The notes under the pieces were generated by a model that saw nothing but the letters and a program-made list of their open reading frames with translations, was not told the DNA's origin and searched no databases. This document shows, piece by piece, positions 8,865 through 19,218 of a stretch of 64,000 nt of DNA. The translations under genes were made by a program, and so were the position numbers. Within the stretch, counting starts at the first letter, position 1, and the number at the start of each line of letters is the position of its first letter. Source of the DNA: CAWFGW01 sp963815495 (lineage in GTDB: Bacteria; Bacteroidota; Bacteroidia; Cytophagales; JAAEPT01); contig CAWFGW010000008.1 in the NCBI GenBank assembly GCA_963815495.1, positions 1 through 64,000 of the forward strand, given 5' to 3'.

Positions 8865-9569
8865 ATGAATGAAAAATTAATTGAGCTTTACAAAAGTAAA
8901 TGGCATAATTTATCAAATCAATTGAATGAAATAATTTCCGATAAAAATCATATCCAAAAACCGACAAACCCATTATTGTTAAGCATTGATGAAAATAAAT
9001 ACCTTGCTTCTGACATTAAAGTTTTATTCTTGGGACAAGAAACAAATGATTGGGGAAAGGACTTTACTGGAAATCTTAATGAAACAATTGAAACTTATGT
9101 TGATTTTTTTAATTCAAACTATGCACTCAATTATTACGGAGGTCATTTTTGGAATGGCATTAATAGGTTTATCGAACTATTTGATAAAAGGTTTTCAGAT
9201 AAAACTGTAAGTTATATTTGGAACAACGTTGTGAAAATCGGAGCTTCTGGTAGAAACCAAAATCATCCTCAAGACCATATTTATAATATAGAATTAGAAA
9301 ATTTTAACGTTTTAGAGAGAGAATTAGAGATACTAAAACCTGACATTATATTATTTGTTTCTGGACCTAATTACGATTCCAACATTGAAAAAACACTTCA
9401 AACAATTGAATTTAACACTTTTAACTCATCCTTTACAAAAAGACAGTTAGCTAAATTAAAGTTTAAACATTTTGACAATATTTATAGAACTTATCACCCG
9501 AATTACCTCTGGAGAAATGACATCAATAAATATTTTCAAGCAATAATCAACGATATAAAAATTGAATAA
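8865..9569 (+). CDS. Putative uracil-DNA-glycosylase-superfamily protein
   Basis: 234 residues, no signal peptide, visibly AT-rich. IKVLFLGQETNDWG (about 51-64) resembles motif 1 of UDG-fold proteins, where GQ precedes the catalytic loop. IILFVSGPNYDS (about 160-171) fits the central strand. RTYHPNYLWR near the C-terminus fits the HPS-type motif 2. The family would remove damaged bases, but the active residues are not certain and a non-enzymatic or defence-linked role is possible. The gene stands alone between a hairpin cluster and a palindromic element that starts 1 nt after its stop, as in a mobile cassette. Confidence 0.5.
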   Translation: MNEKLIELYKSKWHNLSNQLNEIISDKNHIQKPTNPLLLSIDENKYLASDIKVLFLGQETNDWGKDFTGNLNETIETYVDFFNSNYALNYYGGHFWNGINRFIELFDKRFSDKTVSYIWNNVVKIGASGRNQNHPQDHIYNIELENFNVLERELEILKPDIILFVSGPNYDSNIEKTLQTIEFNTFNSSFTKRQLAKLKFKHFDNIYRTYHPNYLWRNDINKYFQAIINDIKIE

Positions 9570-9570
9570 A

Positions 9571-9774
9571 AACGTTGCCCAACATTGCCTATGATGCCAA
9601 AGCGTGTTCGTGGGTTAGGTAAGTGTGGTGGTAACTTGATATCCCGCGAATTCTGCGAATTCGCAAAAAACGAAACAAAAATATATTTCACGAATTCGCA
9701 TAATTCGCTACTTTGGACTACGAAACAACAAAACTATTTAATACGCTTCAGCACATAGCCGGGGCGTTAGGTGC
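9571..9774. repeat. Palindromic cassette-boundary element, copy 1
   Basis: About 204 bp. The inner arms are GCGAATTCTGCGAATTCG (from about 9646) and, after a spacer, the near-exact complement of AGCGAATTATGCGAATTCG. Looser outer arms pair GCCTATGATGC with GCACATAGCC. The ends read GCCCAAC and GCGTTAGGTGC, which fit the RYYYAAC and GTTRRRY cores of integron attC sites. It shares the arm design and the phrase GTGGGTTAGG with copies at 10375-10574 and 15744-15939. It starts immediately after the glycosylase-like stop codon. Confidence 0.7.
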
Positions 9775-10374
9775 AATTCTAAAAAACCTATTTTTCGGCT
9801 GTTTAAAATAATTTAAACCAACATTTTGTGAAATGTGTTTTTCTTATGATTTGTAATTAATCACTTGGCTTCTCTCCTATTTTGTGTTGCGTGCTTTTCG
9901 CCTAAATAAATGAATTCGCAGAATTTTTTTGAGCGTTTTTGGCTGTTTAAAGCACAAAGTTAAAAACTATAAAACTAACTAATTGATCAACTGTTTGTCG
10001 GTGGATTTTTCAGTTTTCTGTGGCAATTTTTTGGCTGTGTAAAGCATAAAAACCAAATAACTAAATGACCAGCTATTTGTCGATGGATTTTTCCGCCAGT
10101 CGCAACGGTTCTTTTTACCATTTTACTTCTGTGTTCCAAGCTTGGATTGACCAACTTTTCGTGAATAACGTGCGAGAATACATCCATTTTCTGTGGACGT
10201 TTTGTGTTGGTCCAAAGCTAACCCTTTAAAACGTTATGGACATTGACCAACTGTTTGTCGATGAATTGTTTGGTCGCTAAAAGCGGCTCTTTTCACTTTT
10301 TCCCTTTTGTGTTTTAAATCTAGATTGACCAACTTCTCGTGAATTATGTTTTTGCTGTTTGCCTAGAAAAAAAA
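9775..10374. repeat. Gene-free segment with diverged tandem repeats
   Basis: No credible ORF. A motif close to TGACCAACTGTTTGTCGATG recurs at about 9984, 10067 and 10237. A second, close to ATTGACCAACTTTTCGTGAA, recurs at about 10148 and 10322. The last two units are about 170 bp apart. GAATTCGCAGAATT near 9910 resembles an arm of the neighbouring palindromic elements. It could be decayed cassette DNA. Confidence 0.5.
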
Positions 10375-10574
10375 GCACCTAACAAGGTACATAAAATCAT
10401 AGCTTGGTTCACTGGTTGGGCGAGTTTGGTGTTTCATGGTTAGGACGCCAATCCTGCGGATTGGTTCGTAGGTCGTGAAAAATTACGAGCCAATCCGCAG
10501 GATTGGCTTGGTGGTAAACCGATTCTTCTTTACTTTTAGACAAGCTACGATTTATGTACGTGGCGTTGTATGCC
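10375..10574. repeat. Palindromic cassette-boundary element, copy 2
   Basis: About 200 bp. The inner arms are a perfect 18-bp inverted repeat, GCCAATCCTGCGGATTGG, around AATTACGA. The outer arms pair GGTACATAAAATCATAGCT with AGCTACGATTTATGTAC. It begins CACCTAAC and ends GCGTTGTATGCC. Same design as copies at 9571 and 15744. It lies just upstream of the permease gene. Confidence 0.75.
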
Positions 10575-10594
10575 ATTATGAACAAATTGAAATT

Positions 10595-11947
10595 ATGAAA
10601 GGTCACAAAACACAAAAGCAGAAACTCTCCTTAATAGGTTCAGTGTCACTAGGTACTGGCGTAATGATTGGCGCAGGAATATTTGTATTAATGGGTCAAA
10701 TTGCAGAGTTGGTTGGAGATTTATTTCCACTTGCTTTTGTAGTAGGTGCTATAATTGTAGGGTTTAGTTCTTATTCTTATGTCAAATTCTCGAATACTTA
10801 TCCTTCCTCTGGTGGAGTTGCTAAATTTTTAACTAAATCATATGGGCCAGGAACTGCAACTGGAACATTTTCTTTATTAATGTATGTGTCAATGGTAGTT
10901 GCTGAAAGTTTAGTTGCAGGAACATTTGGAACTTATACTTTACGTTTGTTTCCTGAAGAGTATTCAGGTTATGCATCTATTTTAGGTGTATTACTTATTT
11001 CAATCGCATATATAATAAACATATCAGGGAATAAAATCATTGAAGCAACAGCAACTTTTACAGCCATAATAAAAGTTGCAGGTATTACGATACTTGCAGT
11101 TTCTGGGCTAGTAATTTCTGGATTACCTAATATTACTGGTGAATTTGTGGCTAGTAATAACCAATCATTTTCTAGTGAATTTGCTTTTATTGCGGCATTA
11201 GCCTTATCAATACTTGCTTATAAAGGATTTACTACCATAACGAATCAAGGTGGAGATATTAAAAATCCACATAAAAATGTTGGTCGTTCTATCATCATCT
11301 CTATTGTTATATGTACAATTATCTATGTAGTATTAGCATTGTCAGTTGCTGGTGGTTTAAGTATTGCTGAGATAATAAAAGCTAAAGATTACGCTTTAGC
11401 AGCTGCGGCAAAACCTGTTTTTGGCGCTTGGGGTTCAACACTTACTATTCTTCTAGCAATTGTAGCTACCGTTTCAGGTGTAATAGCCAGTGTCTATTCT
11501 GCCTCAAGAATGCTAGGTATGCTAAGTAGTATGAAGCAGGTCCCTGATCTTAATAAAGTAGGTAAACTTAAAAATCCTGCACTTATTTTTACTGTAGCTC
11601 TGGCAATACTTTTAACTATTTTATTCGACCTAACACGAATTGCATCAATTGGTGCTATATTTTATTTAATCATGGATATTGCTATTCATTGGGGGCTAGT
11701 CAGATATTTAAAAAAAGAAGTTAAATTTAATCCGATAATTCCTCTAATAGCAATAATTATGGATGTGATTGTATTGTCTGCTTTTATTTATTTAAAATAT
11801 GTAAGCGACCCATTTGTACTTATTGTTTCCGCAATTGGAATTTTACTTATTGTTATTTCTGAACGCTTCTTTATGGAATCTCATACTGATAGCAAAGGAA
11901 ATATGAATATGGGAATGGATGAAAATGAAGGGATGATGAATATGTAA
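10595..11947 (+). CDS. APC-family amino acid permease
   Basis: 450 residues from ATG 10595. The in-frame extension back to 10475 runs into the palindromic element and is not credible. About 12 hydrophobic spans are visible. The N-terminal signature SLGTGVMIGAGIFVLMG is the substrate-binding glycine-rich segment of the APC superfamily, and GFTTITNQGGDIKNPHKNVGRS matches the conserved loop after TM6. The C-terminus ends in a Met-rich tail (NMNMGMDENEGMMNM) unusual for the family and possibly metal-binding. Likely imports an amino acid or polyamine across the inner membrane; the substrate cannot be read from sequence. Confidence 0.88.
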   Translation: MKGHKTQKQKLSLIGSVSLGTGVMIGAGIFVLMGQIAELVGDLFPLAFVVGAIIVGFSSYSYVKFSNTYPSSGGVAKFLTKSYGPGTATGTFSLLMYVSMVVAESLVAGTFGTYTLRLFPEEYSGYASILGVLLISIAYIINISGNKIIEATATFTAIIKVAGITILAVSGLVISGLPNITGEFVASNNQSFSSEFAFIAALALSILAYKGFTTITNQGGDIKNPHKNVGRSIIISIVICTIIYVVLALSVAGGLSIAEIIKAKDYALAAAAKPVFGAWGSTLTILLAIVATVSGVIASVYSASRMLGMLSSMKQVPDLNKVGKLKNPALIFTVALAILLTILFDLTRIASIGAIFYLIMDIAIHWGLVRYLKKEVKFNPIIPLIAIIMDVIVLSAFIYLKYVSDPFVLIVSAIGILLIVISERFFMESHTDSKGNMNMGMDENEGMMNM

Positions 11948-12023
11948 TAATAAAAACTAGACATAACACAGAATAGAAATGAGAAGAAAAGCTGAATTCG
12001 TTATTATTCAACAATTTAAAATA

Positions 12024-13226
12024 TCATTTCTTGCCTTTATTCCTTTTCTTTATCCTTTCACAAATTTTTGGGGCAGAGTAATCTAGCCCTAAAAGCCTAA
12101 AGTAATTTTCTCCTAGCGCAATATTTCTAAAAGCTTCATCACTCATGTCGCGGTTGATATAACTCGTTTTGATTAAAGCATCTTTATAAGTCTTATAATC
12201 CTTGGCGTCTCTTGATGCAACAAAATCGGTGCCCGTTAAAAACCTAATTGGGTAGGCGTTTATAAGTTCAACGTATTTCGCTCTTGACTCATCATTTACA
12301 AATACAGAATCCCAAAGCACATCCCAAGAAAGGTCAAGCATAAGATTTTCATGCTTGTCTAACAATTTTTTTAAAATAGTAATATGCTTTTCAGGTGCTA
12401 TATCTGTGAGCTCTTTTGACAACCCTAAGTGAGCCCAGACGATTTTATTACCATTATATCTATTTAGAACTTCCTCCATCAGATACAGGTATTTGGTCGG
12501 TTCTGCATTACTTCCAAGATCTGAGTGGATATTAATGGGTATATTTCGTCTGCGAATTGTATCCATGAAAGGTTTCCATAATTTAATACTCTCTAGACTT
12601 GCGGGCACTTGTCCATTATTGAACAAGGCTTGTTTTACAAGATTAACTTCTCCCATCCATGAGAAAACACCTGGATATTCTTCATCTAACAACTGTATAT
12701 ATTCTGTAACCCTTTCTGGATGTGCCAAGTCAGGGAACGTCATTGATAAAACAAGGTTGATTCTTTCTTCTCCTTCAAATGGATTGTCTATTTTTCCTTT
12801 ATCCGTTCCTGTATATTCTAAATAGTGGGCTGCATTTACAAAATCATTTCGAAGGCTAGGAGTAACTGAAGTACCCGGGCAATCAAGGTAATAGGTACAA
12901 GTATCATCACTTGGCAAAGTTTGCCCAATTCCATAAGCATTTACAAATAAAACTCCCGACTTTTGAAAATAACCAATCAATTCAGAAAAAGGAATTACCC
13001 TTCCTCCGAAAGGTCGAAAATGACAGTGCGTATCCACCTTTGACGTAAAACCTTCTCGCTTTCGGTCATAGCATTCGCAATCCTCATCAACAAAGTCTGT
13101 AAAACTTCGATTGGTTTGTGCCTTTAAAGAACTCACAGAGATTAAAAGGAATAGAAGAATTAAATTAAAAATGTTAGAACACCTAAAATGAGGTCTTCTA
13201 AATTTATATTTCTTGAAACAATACAT
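12024..13226 (-). CDS. Secreted amidohydrolase-superfamily (TIM-barrel metal hydrolase) protein
   Basis: About 400 residues from ATG 13226. An in-frame start at 13286 would add 20 residues ahead of the signal peptide, whose basic n-region (KKYKFRRPHFR) and hydrophobic core end at SLKAQ. Metal-site motifs are in order: DTHCHFRP (HxH on strand 1), NIHSDLG, WAHLGLS and LTGTDF with the terminal Asp. This matches the amidohydro_2 type. There is no T9SS domain, so it is probably periplasmic or surface-associated. It is convergent with the permease and alone in its direction. The substrate is unknown. Confidence 0.75.
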   Translation of the reverse strand: MYCFKKYKFRRPHFRCSNIFNLILLFLLISVSSLKAQTNRSFTDFVDEDCECYDRKREGFTSKVDTHCHFRPFGGRVIPFSELIGYFQKSGVLFVNAYGIGQTLPSDDTCTYYLDCPGTSVTPSLRNDFVNAAHYLEYTGTDKGKIDNPFEGEERINLVLSMTFPDLAHPERVTEYIQLLDEEYPGVFSWMGEVNLVKQALFNNGQVPASLESIKLWKPFMDTIRRRNIPINIHSDLGSNAEPTKYLYLMEEVLNRYNGNKIVWAHLGLSKELTDIAPEKHITILKKLLDKHENLMLDLSWDVLWDSVFVNDESRAKYVELINAYPIRFLTGTDFVASRDAKDYKTYKDALIKTSYINRDMSDEAFRNIALGENYFRLLGLDYSAPKICERIKKRNKGKK

Positions 13227-13383
13227 AATGTTAAATTGGAATCGGATTCTACGTAAAAATAGTAAGAATAATGGAAAAATACACACTTAAAAGTGCTTAT
13301 TATTATGTTCTGTCATATAGAACATAAACTTGTTAGTGAGTATGTCTTAGCCAACACTGAAAAAAGAAGTGAAAAATAAAAAC

Positions 13384-13454
13384 GGCATACAACAATATGT
13401 ATAGTGCATAGCACCCTTCGGGATGCTACGGCACCATACAAGGTACGTTATGCC
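13384..13454. repeat. Short attC-like palindrome upstream of the R-M operon
   Basis: About 71 bp that folds on itself: GGCATA(C)AAC pairs with GTTATGCC, TATGTAT with ATACA, GTGC with GCAC and TAGCA with TGCTA, with a CCCTTCGGG apex. It resembles a small integron attC site in size and shape, but its core departs from GTTRRRY. It ends 62 nt before the XRE gene. Confidence 0.55.
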
Positions 13455-13516
13455 CAATGAAAAAAAAACGTTACAATTTTAAAATATTACGATAAAACCA
13501 GTAAGTTTGTCAAAAA

Positions 13517-13839
13517 ATGACAAGTCTTATGAAAACCACTTTTGGAGAATACATCCGACTTTTACGAACAAATAAAGAACTTACCTTAACTCAACTTGCT
13601 GCTAAATTAAATTTAGACTCTGCAAATTTGAGCAAAATAGAAAATGGGAAGCGAGATTTTGATGAAAAGAGACTAACAAAACTTGCTGAAATTTTCAAAC
13701 TCAATCTTACTGAATTAAGGAATGAATATATTTCTGACCAAATCGGAAAGTATATTTATGAAACAAATTGCACCAAACAACTTTTACAAGTTGCAGAGGA
13801 AAAAGCAGAATACAGAAGAACACTAAAAGATAAAGTATT

Positions 13840-13843
<4 letters not shown>
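13517..13843 (+). CDS. XRE-family regulator, probable R-M control protein
   Basis: 108 residues from ATG 13517, or 104 from the in-frame ATG at 13529. The helix-turn-helix is clear: IRLLRTNKELTLTQLAAKLNLDSANLSKIENGKR occupies about residues 13-46. The stop overlaps the methyltransferase start in ATGA (13840-13843), so translation is coupled. Such small XRE proteins at the head of type II R-M operons usually time expression of the two enzymes. Here it would act on the promoter just upstream. Confidence 0.88.
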
Positions 13844-14885
<1,042 letters not shown>

Positions 14886-14889
<4 letters not shown>

Positions 14890-15728
14890 CAAATATTTTA
14901 GAAGCAATTAATAATATCGTATTCCAAAAGAATTTTGAAATACGAGCAATGTACTCTGGAAGAAACCGAGCAAATGGAATGGGTGATGCTCTTGAAAATT
15001 ATATCAAAGATGCTTTTGCAGGAACTTTTGAAATCACTGACGAATTACAAAAAATGAAGACTTTTAATCAGAAGTTTTCTTGGTTAGGTTCTCAAAATAA
15101 CCCGCCTGATATTATGATAAAAGGAGGCGATGCAATTGAAGTCAAAAAAACACAAAGTGCAAACTCAAGCTTGGCTCTTAATAGCAGTTATCCTAAAACT
15201 GATTTGAGGCACACAAGCCCTATGATTACAAAAGAATGTAAGGAATGTGAAAAATGGACAGTTAAAGATTTGATTTACTGTGTTGGACACACGGATGACA
15301 CGAGTCTAAAATCATTATGGATGGTTTATGGTAATACGTATGCAGCCAAACACGAAACTTACCAAAGAATAAAAACAACCATCACAGATGGAATAAAGAC
15401 AATCCCAGACGTTGTTTTTGCAGACACTAAAGAATTAGGTAGAGTTAATCAAGTTGACCCTTTAGGAATTACAAACTTGAGAATTAGAGGAATGTGGCAA
15501 ATTGAAAACCCACGAAAAGTATTCAATTACTTACACGAATCAACTGATAATGAATTTGAATTGGTTTGTGTGATACCTACAGACAAATACAATAGTTTCC
15601 CTAAAGAAAGTAGAACCAAACTTGAAGGAATAAATGAAAATGGTTTTAGTATTGAAAACAAGCAGATAAAAGACCCTAATAATCCTGCAAAATTAATGGA
15701 TTGTAAACTCATAAAACTATGTATATAA
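14886..15728 (+). CDS. Type II restriction endonuclease, NgoPII-like
   Basis: 280 residues. A PD-(D/E)xK catalytic site is visible as PDIMIKGGDAIEVKK, with D75, E85 and K87. The N-terminus (YSGRNRANGMGDALENYIKD) recalls NgoPII-type enzymes, which cut GGCC, but that match is from memory and the specificity is unproven. Cysteines at CKECEKW may bind a metal. The start overlaps the methyltransferase stop in ATGA. It cleaves unmethylated incoming DNA. A palindromic element starts 15 nt after the stop. Confidence 0.8.
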
Positions 15729-15743
15729 TGTACATGAAAAAAG

Positions 15744-15939
15744 GGCATAACACTATATAAGAAAACATAGCTAATTAGTGGGTTAGGAAAGCTCAGAGTT
15801 TCATAGATAATACGCCAATTCTGCGAATTGACTCGAGATGAGAAATGTACGAGCCAATTCACAGAATTGGCTTGGTGGAAGTTTGAAAGTTCACTACCTT
15901 AAACACGCTACGTTTCTTATATTTAACGTTGTAGAGCAT
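15744..15939. repeat. Palindromic cassette-boundary element, copy 3
   Basis: About 196 bp. The inner arms GCCAATTCTGCGAATTG(A)CTCG and CGAGCCAATTCACAGAATTGGC are near-exact complements. The outer arms pair ATAAGAAAACATAGCT with GCTACGTTTCTTATAT. It begins GCATAAC, carries GTGGGTTAGG like copy 1, and ends AACGTTGTAGAGC like copy 2. It directly follows the restriction endonuclease gene. Confidence 0.75.
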
Positions 15940-16225
15940 AAGGGTACGTTAAACCTTCCTCCTTTACACTTTTAAAGCTTCCTTGTTTACACTTTTCGAT
16001 ATTAACATATTCATCAAAATGGAAATATCGTGGCTTGAAAGTAAAAACACAAATGAAACAGAAAATAGAATTCGTTCCATCAGAGATTCTCTTAGAGAAC
16101 ACTTACATGATATCTTTAGTATCTTTAAATCCACAATTATTTGAAGTATTAGTAGAATTTGGCAGCAGAATCTAAAACAACGAACGCAAAGTTTAAAAAC
16201 GCTACTCCCGCACATAAGAAATTCT
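15940..16225. other. Intergenic stretch, no supported gene
   Basis: AT-rich sequence between the third palindromic element and the CDF gene. The only ORF of note is a 41-codon frame at 16019-16144, with no recognisable product. Probably the junction of the accessory segment with the ancestral chromosome. Confidence 0.4.
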
Positions 16226-17107
16226 ATGAAAAACGAAGAAACTGCTATACAAACGATTTTTTTTAGCATCATTGGAAATACTGCTTTAGCCCTCATTAAA
16301 GGGATTGCGGGGTTCTTTGGTAACTCCTATGCACTAATTGCTGATGCTATTGAGTCCACCACCGATATCTTTTCATCGTTGTTGGTACTTTTTGGTTTAA
16401 AGTATGCCAAACGTCCAGCTGATGATAACCACCCTTATGGACATGGTAAAATAGAACCGTTAATTACCTTTTTAGTGGTCGCTTTTTTAGTGACCACCGC
16501 GACATTAATTGCTTATGAAAGCATCCAAAATATTCAAACCCCGCATAAGGTTCCTAAGCCGTGGACGCTGCTTGTGTTAGGAGGTATCATCTTATGGAAA
16601 GAAATCTCATTTAGAGTGGTGATGAACAAGGGTAAACAAACGAATAGTTCTTCCTTAAAAGCTGATGCGTGGCACCATAGAAGTGACGCAATTACCTCCG
16701 TAATGGCTTTTATAGGGGTTTCCATTGCGCTATTTATGGGTAAAGGGTATGAAACAGCTGACGATTGGGCTGCCTTATTTGCTTCGGCTTTTATTCTCTA
16801 TAATAGTTACCTCATTTTTCGACCTGCATTAGGAGAAATAATGGATGAACACCTCTATGATGATCTTTTAGAGGAAATTCGGGAAGAATCAATCAAAGTG
16901 AAAGGCATTTTAGGAACCGAAAAGTGTTTTATTCGCAAAGCGGGAATGAAATACCATGTGGACTTACATGCCATTGTTGATGGAGATATTTCTGTAAAAA
17001 AGGGTCATGAAATTTCTCATGAACTCAAAGACTATTTAAGAAAAGAGATTCCTAATTTAGGACATGTGCTTATTCATATTGAACCTAATGAATATCCACA
17101 TGACTGA
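16226..17107 (+). CDS. Cation diffusion facilitator (CDF) metal efflux transporter
   Basis: 293 residues with six hydrophobic spans and a soluble C-terminal domain. TM2 has IADAIESTTDI, with E43 and D47 in the metal-site spacing. The loop HPYGHGKIEP is the classic CDF signature. TM5 has H150 and D154 in WHHRSD. The C-terminal domain (about 205-290) holds the ferredoxin-like fold, with HVDLHAIVDG and HVLIHIEP. It exports Zn, Fe, Mn or similar divalent ions by proton antiport. Glu replaces the more common Asp or His at the first TM2 ligand, so ion preference is uncertain. Confidence 0.92.
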   Translation: MKNEETAIQTIFFSIIGNTALALIKGIAGFFGNSYALIADAIESTTDIFSSLLVLFGLKYAKRPADDNHPYGHGKIEPLITFLVVAFLVTTATLIAYESIQNIQTPHKVPKPWTLLVLGGIILWKEISFRVVMNKGKQTNSSSLKADAWHHRSDAITSVMAFIGVSIALFMGKGYETADDWAALFASAFILYNSYLIFRPALGEIMDEHLYDDLLEEIREESIKVKGILGTEKCFIRKAGMKYHVDLHAIVDGDISVKKGHEISHELKDYLRKEIPNLGHVLIHIEPNEYPHD

Positions 17108-17174
17108 ATTTAATTGATAGTGCGATGGAATAATAATAAGTTCATTCATTTGTTTTACCATTACACAACCCTAC

Positions 17175-18077
17175 TTAACTTACCGTTCTGGTTTCAAATT
17201 TTTCGGCATATTTTCTTGGTTTAATGGTCTTATCAAATTCTTTCGATAGCACAAAAGTCAAAGCTGCACCAAAGTAGATAATCATGGACGAATAAAAGAT
17301 AAAGAGTAATACCAACACGATGGAGGCAGAAGTTTCGAATACATCGCCAATGTTACTGTTCACTAAGAAATTTTCCAGCCCAAATTTACCAACCATAAAC
17401 AGTACACCCGTAATTAATGCGCCTATGATAATGGCTTTCCAAGGCACCCTGGCGTCAGTTAGATAACGAAAGAGGGTTATAAACCAGAGCGTAATAAAGA
17501 AAAGAGAAAGTACCTTACTTACTATCAGAATTAGGTACACTTGACCAACTGGTACGAAGTCCTGTAAATAATCTCGAAGGATTAAAACCGCACTATCTGC
17601 AAAGACGGATAGTAGAAACAATATCCCAGTGAGTAAAATAATCCCCAATGCTATGGCCCGACTTTTCAGTTTTACTAATACTTTTCTGGACTTCTTTGGT
17701 CGTACATTCCAGATCTGATTAATGGATGTTCGGATGACTTTAAACAAGTTCGTGGCTACAAATATTAAAAACACAGAACCTGCAATAGTAATCCACGGTT
17801 TACCCCCCACATCGCTCAAGTTACCCGCTATTGTTTGTAACTGTTCAGCCGCTTCAGGCCCAAAAACCTCACCTATCTGGTCGTTAAACTTCGTAGATAA
17901 ACTGGCAGTTTTAAAGTATAAACTCAGCACATTGGTTAAAATAATAATGATGGGTGGAATGGAAAATGTAGCAAAAAATGCTGTAGATGAAGCCAAAATT
18001 AACGGGTGATTTTCCCCCAGCCTTTTAGCTGCTTCTTTTACAATACGCACGATTTTTGAAACTAGCGATACAAACAT
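17175..18077 (-). CDS. YihY/UPF0761-family inner-membrane protein
   Basis: 300 residues with about six membrane spans. Family features are the N-terminal amphipathic part followed by ASSTAFFATFSIPPIIII, the ASIVLVLLFIFYSSMIIYFGA span and the ending FVLSKEFD. The start codon at 18077 is 11 nt from the divergent AI-2E gene start, so both share one small promoter region. The molecular function is unknown for this family, which was formerly misnamed ribonuclease BN. Confidence 0.88.
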   Translation of the reverse strand: MFVSLVSKIVRIVKEAAKRLGENHPLILASSTAFFATFSIPPIIIILTNVLSLYFKTASLSTKFNDQIGEVFGPEAAEQLQTIAGNLSDVGGKPWITIAGSVFLIFVATNLFKVIRTSINQIWNVRPKKSRKVLVKLKSRAIALGIILLTGILFLLSVFADSAVLILRDYLQDFVPVGQVYLILIVSKVLSLFFITLWFITLFRYLTDARVPWKAIIIGALITGVLFMVGKFGLENFLVNSNIGDVFETSASIVLVLLFIFYSSMIIYFGAALTFVLSKEFDKTIKPRKYAEKFETRTVS

Positions 18078-18088
18078 ACAGCATTATA

Positions 18089-19192
18089 ATGGACAAAAAT
18101 TTTACCAAAGAAAGATCAGCAAGCCAATGGGCTTTAATCACCTTAGCCCTAATCGCCATCAGTGTTGTAGTAATTATAGGTCGTGGATTTATTTACCCCA
18201 TTTGTCTGGCTATCTTATTTTCTTATTTAATTTATCCTGTAGCCAATTTTTTAGAGCGTCATATTAAAAACCGAGCCATAGCTACCCTCATAAGTGTGTT
18301 GCTAGCTGTTGCCGTTTTGGTAGGGTTAATCATGTTTCTCTTCAGTCAAATTTCGTATTTCATTGAAAACTCATCTTCTGTGGTTGAGCAAGCGAGAGCA
18401 AACATCAAAAGTTTAGAAAACTACCTGAACAACAATACCCCCATCACTTTCAATTCGAAAAATGGTTTGGATGATAGCTTGAAAAACATGGTGGCTGGGG
18501 GAAATGAATCTATGAAAAAAATAGTAAACTCCACGACAGGTACCCTTGTGCACCTGGGACTGCAACCCGTATACATTTTTTTTATGCTTTCTTATCGTGA
18601 TCACTTTAAGGAGTTTCTATATAAAATTACCGACCAAAGCAACCATGACCGAGTAAAATCCATATTAAGCGATGTTTCCTCCATCACAAAAAGTTATGTA
18701 AGTGGGGTGTTTATTGTGGTATTAATTCTTTGTGTGCTCAACTCCATCGGGTTAATGATAGTAGGCATCAAATACGCCATCATGTTTGGGATTCTATCTG
18801 CCCTCATGAACTTTATTCCTTATTTCGGAACCCTCATAGGCGGAGCATTTCCCCTGCTCTATACACTAGCCTCTGATGAACCACGCAATGCTTTTGGAGT
18901 TTTAATTCTATTTGTAATCATTCAGTTTACAGAAAACAACATCCTCACCCCCAACATCACTGGTGGACGGGTAGCCATTAATCCACTTTTTACCATCTTT
19001 ATTATCATTATTGGAGGTATGGTCTGGGGCATTCCAGGAATGTTTATCAGTGTACCTTTCTTGGGTATGTTCAAAGTTGTCTGTGAACATGTAGAATCAC
19101 TAAAACCAATTGCCTTTGTAATTTCCCCCACAGAGCAACAAAAAAGCAAACCCTGGGAAAAAATTAAGCATTTTTTTAGTAAACACTTTTAA
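18089..19192 (+). CDS. AI-2E family transporter (PerM-like)
   Basis: 367 residues from ATG 18089. An in-frame ATG at 18056 would overlap the divergent YihY gene by 22 nt and adds nothing recognisable. Eight or so membrane spans are visible, with the family's periplasmic insert (about 75-150) and the conserved C-terminal segment ENNILTPNITGGRVAINPLF, then GGMVWGIPGMFISVPFLGM. Members export small molecules or ions (AI-2, Na+) across the inner membrane; which one is not clear here. Confidence 0.9.
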   Translation: MDKNFTKERSASQWALITLALIAISVVVIIGRGFIYPICLAILFSYLIYPVANFLERHIKNRAIATLISVLLAVAVLVGLIMFLFSQISYFIENSSSVVEQARANIKSLENYLNNNTPITFNSKNGLDDSLKNMVAGGNESMKKIVNSTTGTLVHLGLQPVYIFFMLSYRDHFKEFLYKITDQSNHDRVKSILSDVSSITKSYVSGVFIVVLILCVLNSIGLMIVGIKYAIMFGILSALMNFIPYFGTLIGGAFPLLYTLASDEPRNAFGVLILFVIIQFTENNILTPNITGGRVAINPLFTIFIIIIGGMVWGIPGMFISVPFLGMFKVVCEHVESLKPIAFVISPTEQQKSKPWEKIKHFFSKHF

Positions 19193-19218
19193 CGCCTGAA
19201 TTTTAACCCCATCTCCCA

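Noticed and set aside
10475..10594. Upstream extension of the permease
   Set aside because: It lies within the palindromic element and lacks the family N-terminus; ATG 10595 leads straight into the first span.
16019..16144. 41-codon plus-strand frame after the third palindromic element
   Set aside because: Amphipathic and in a plausible place, but too short and without recognisable features to call a gene.
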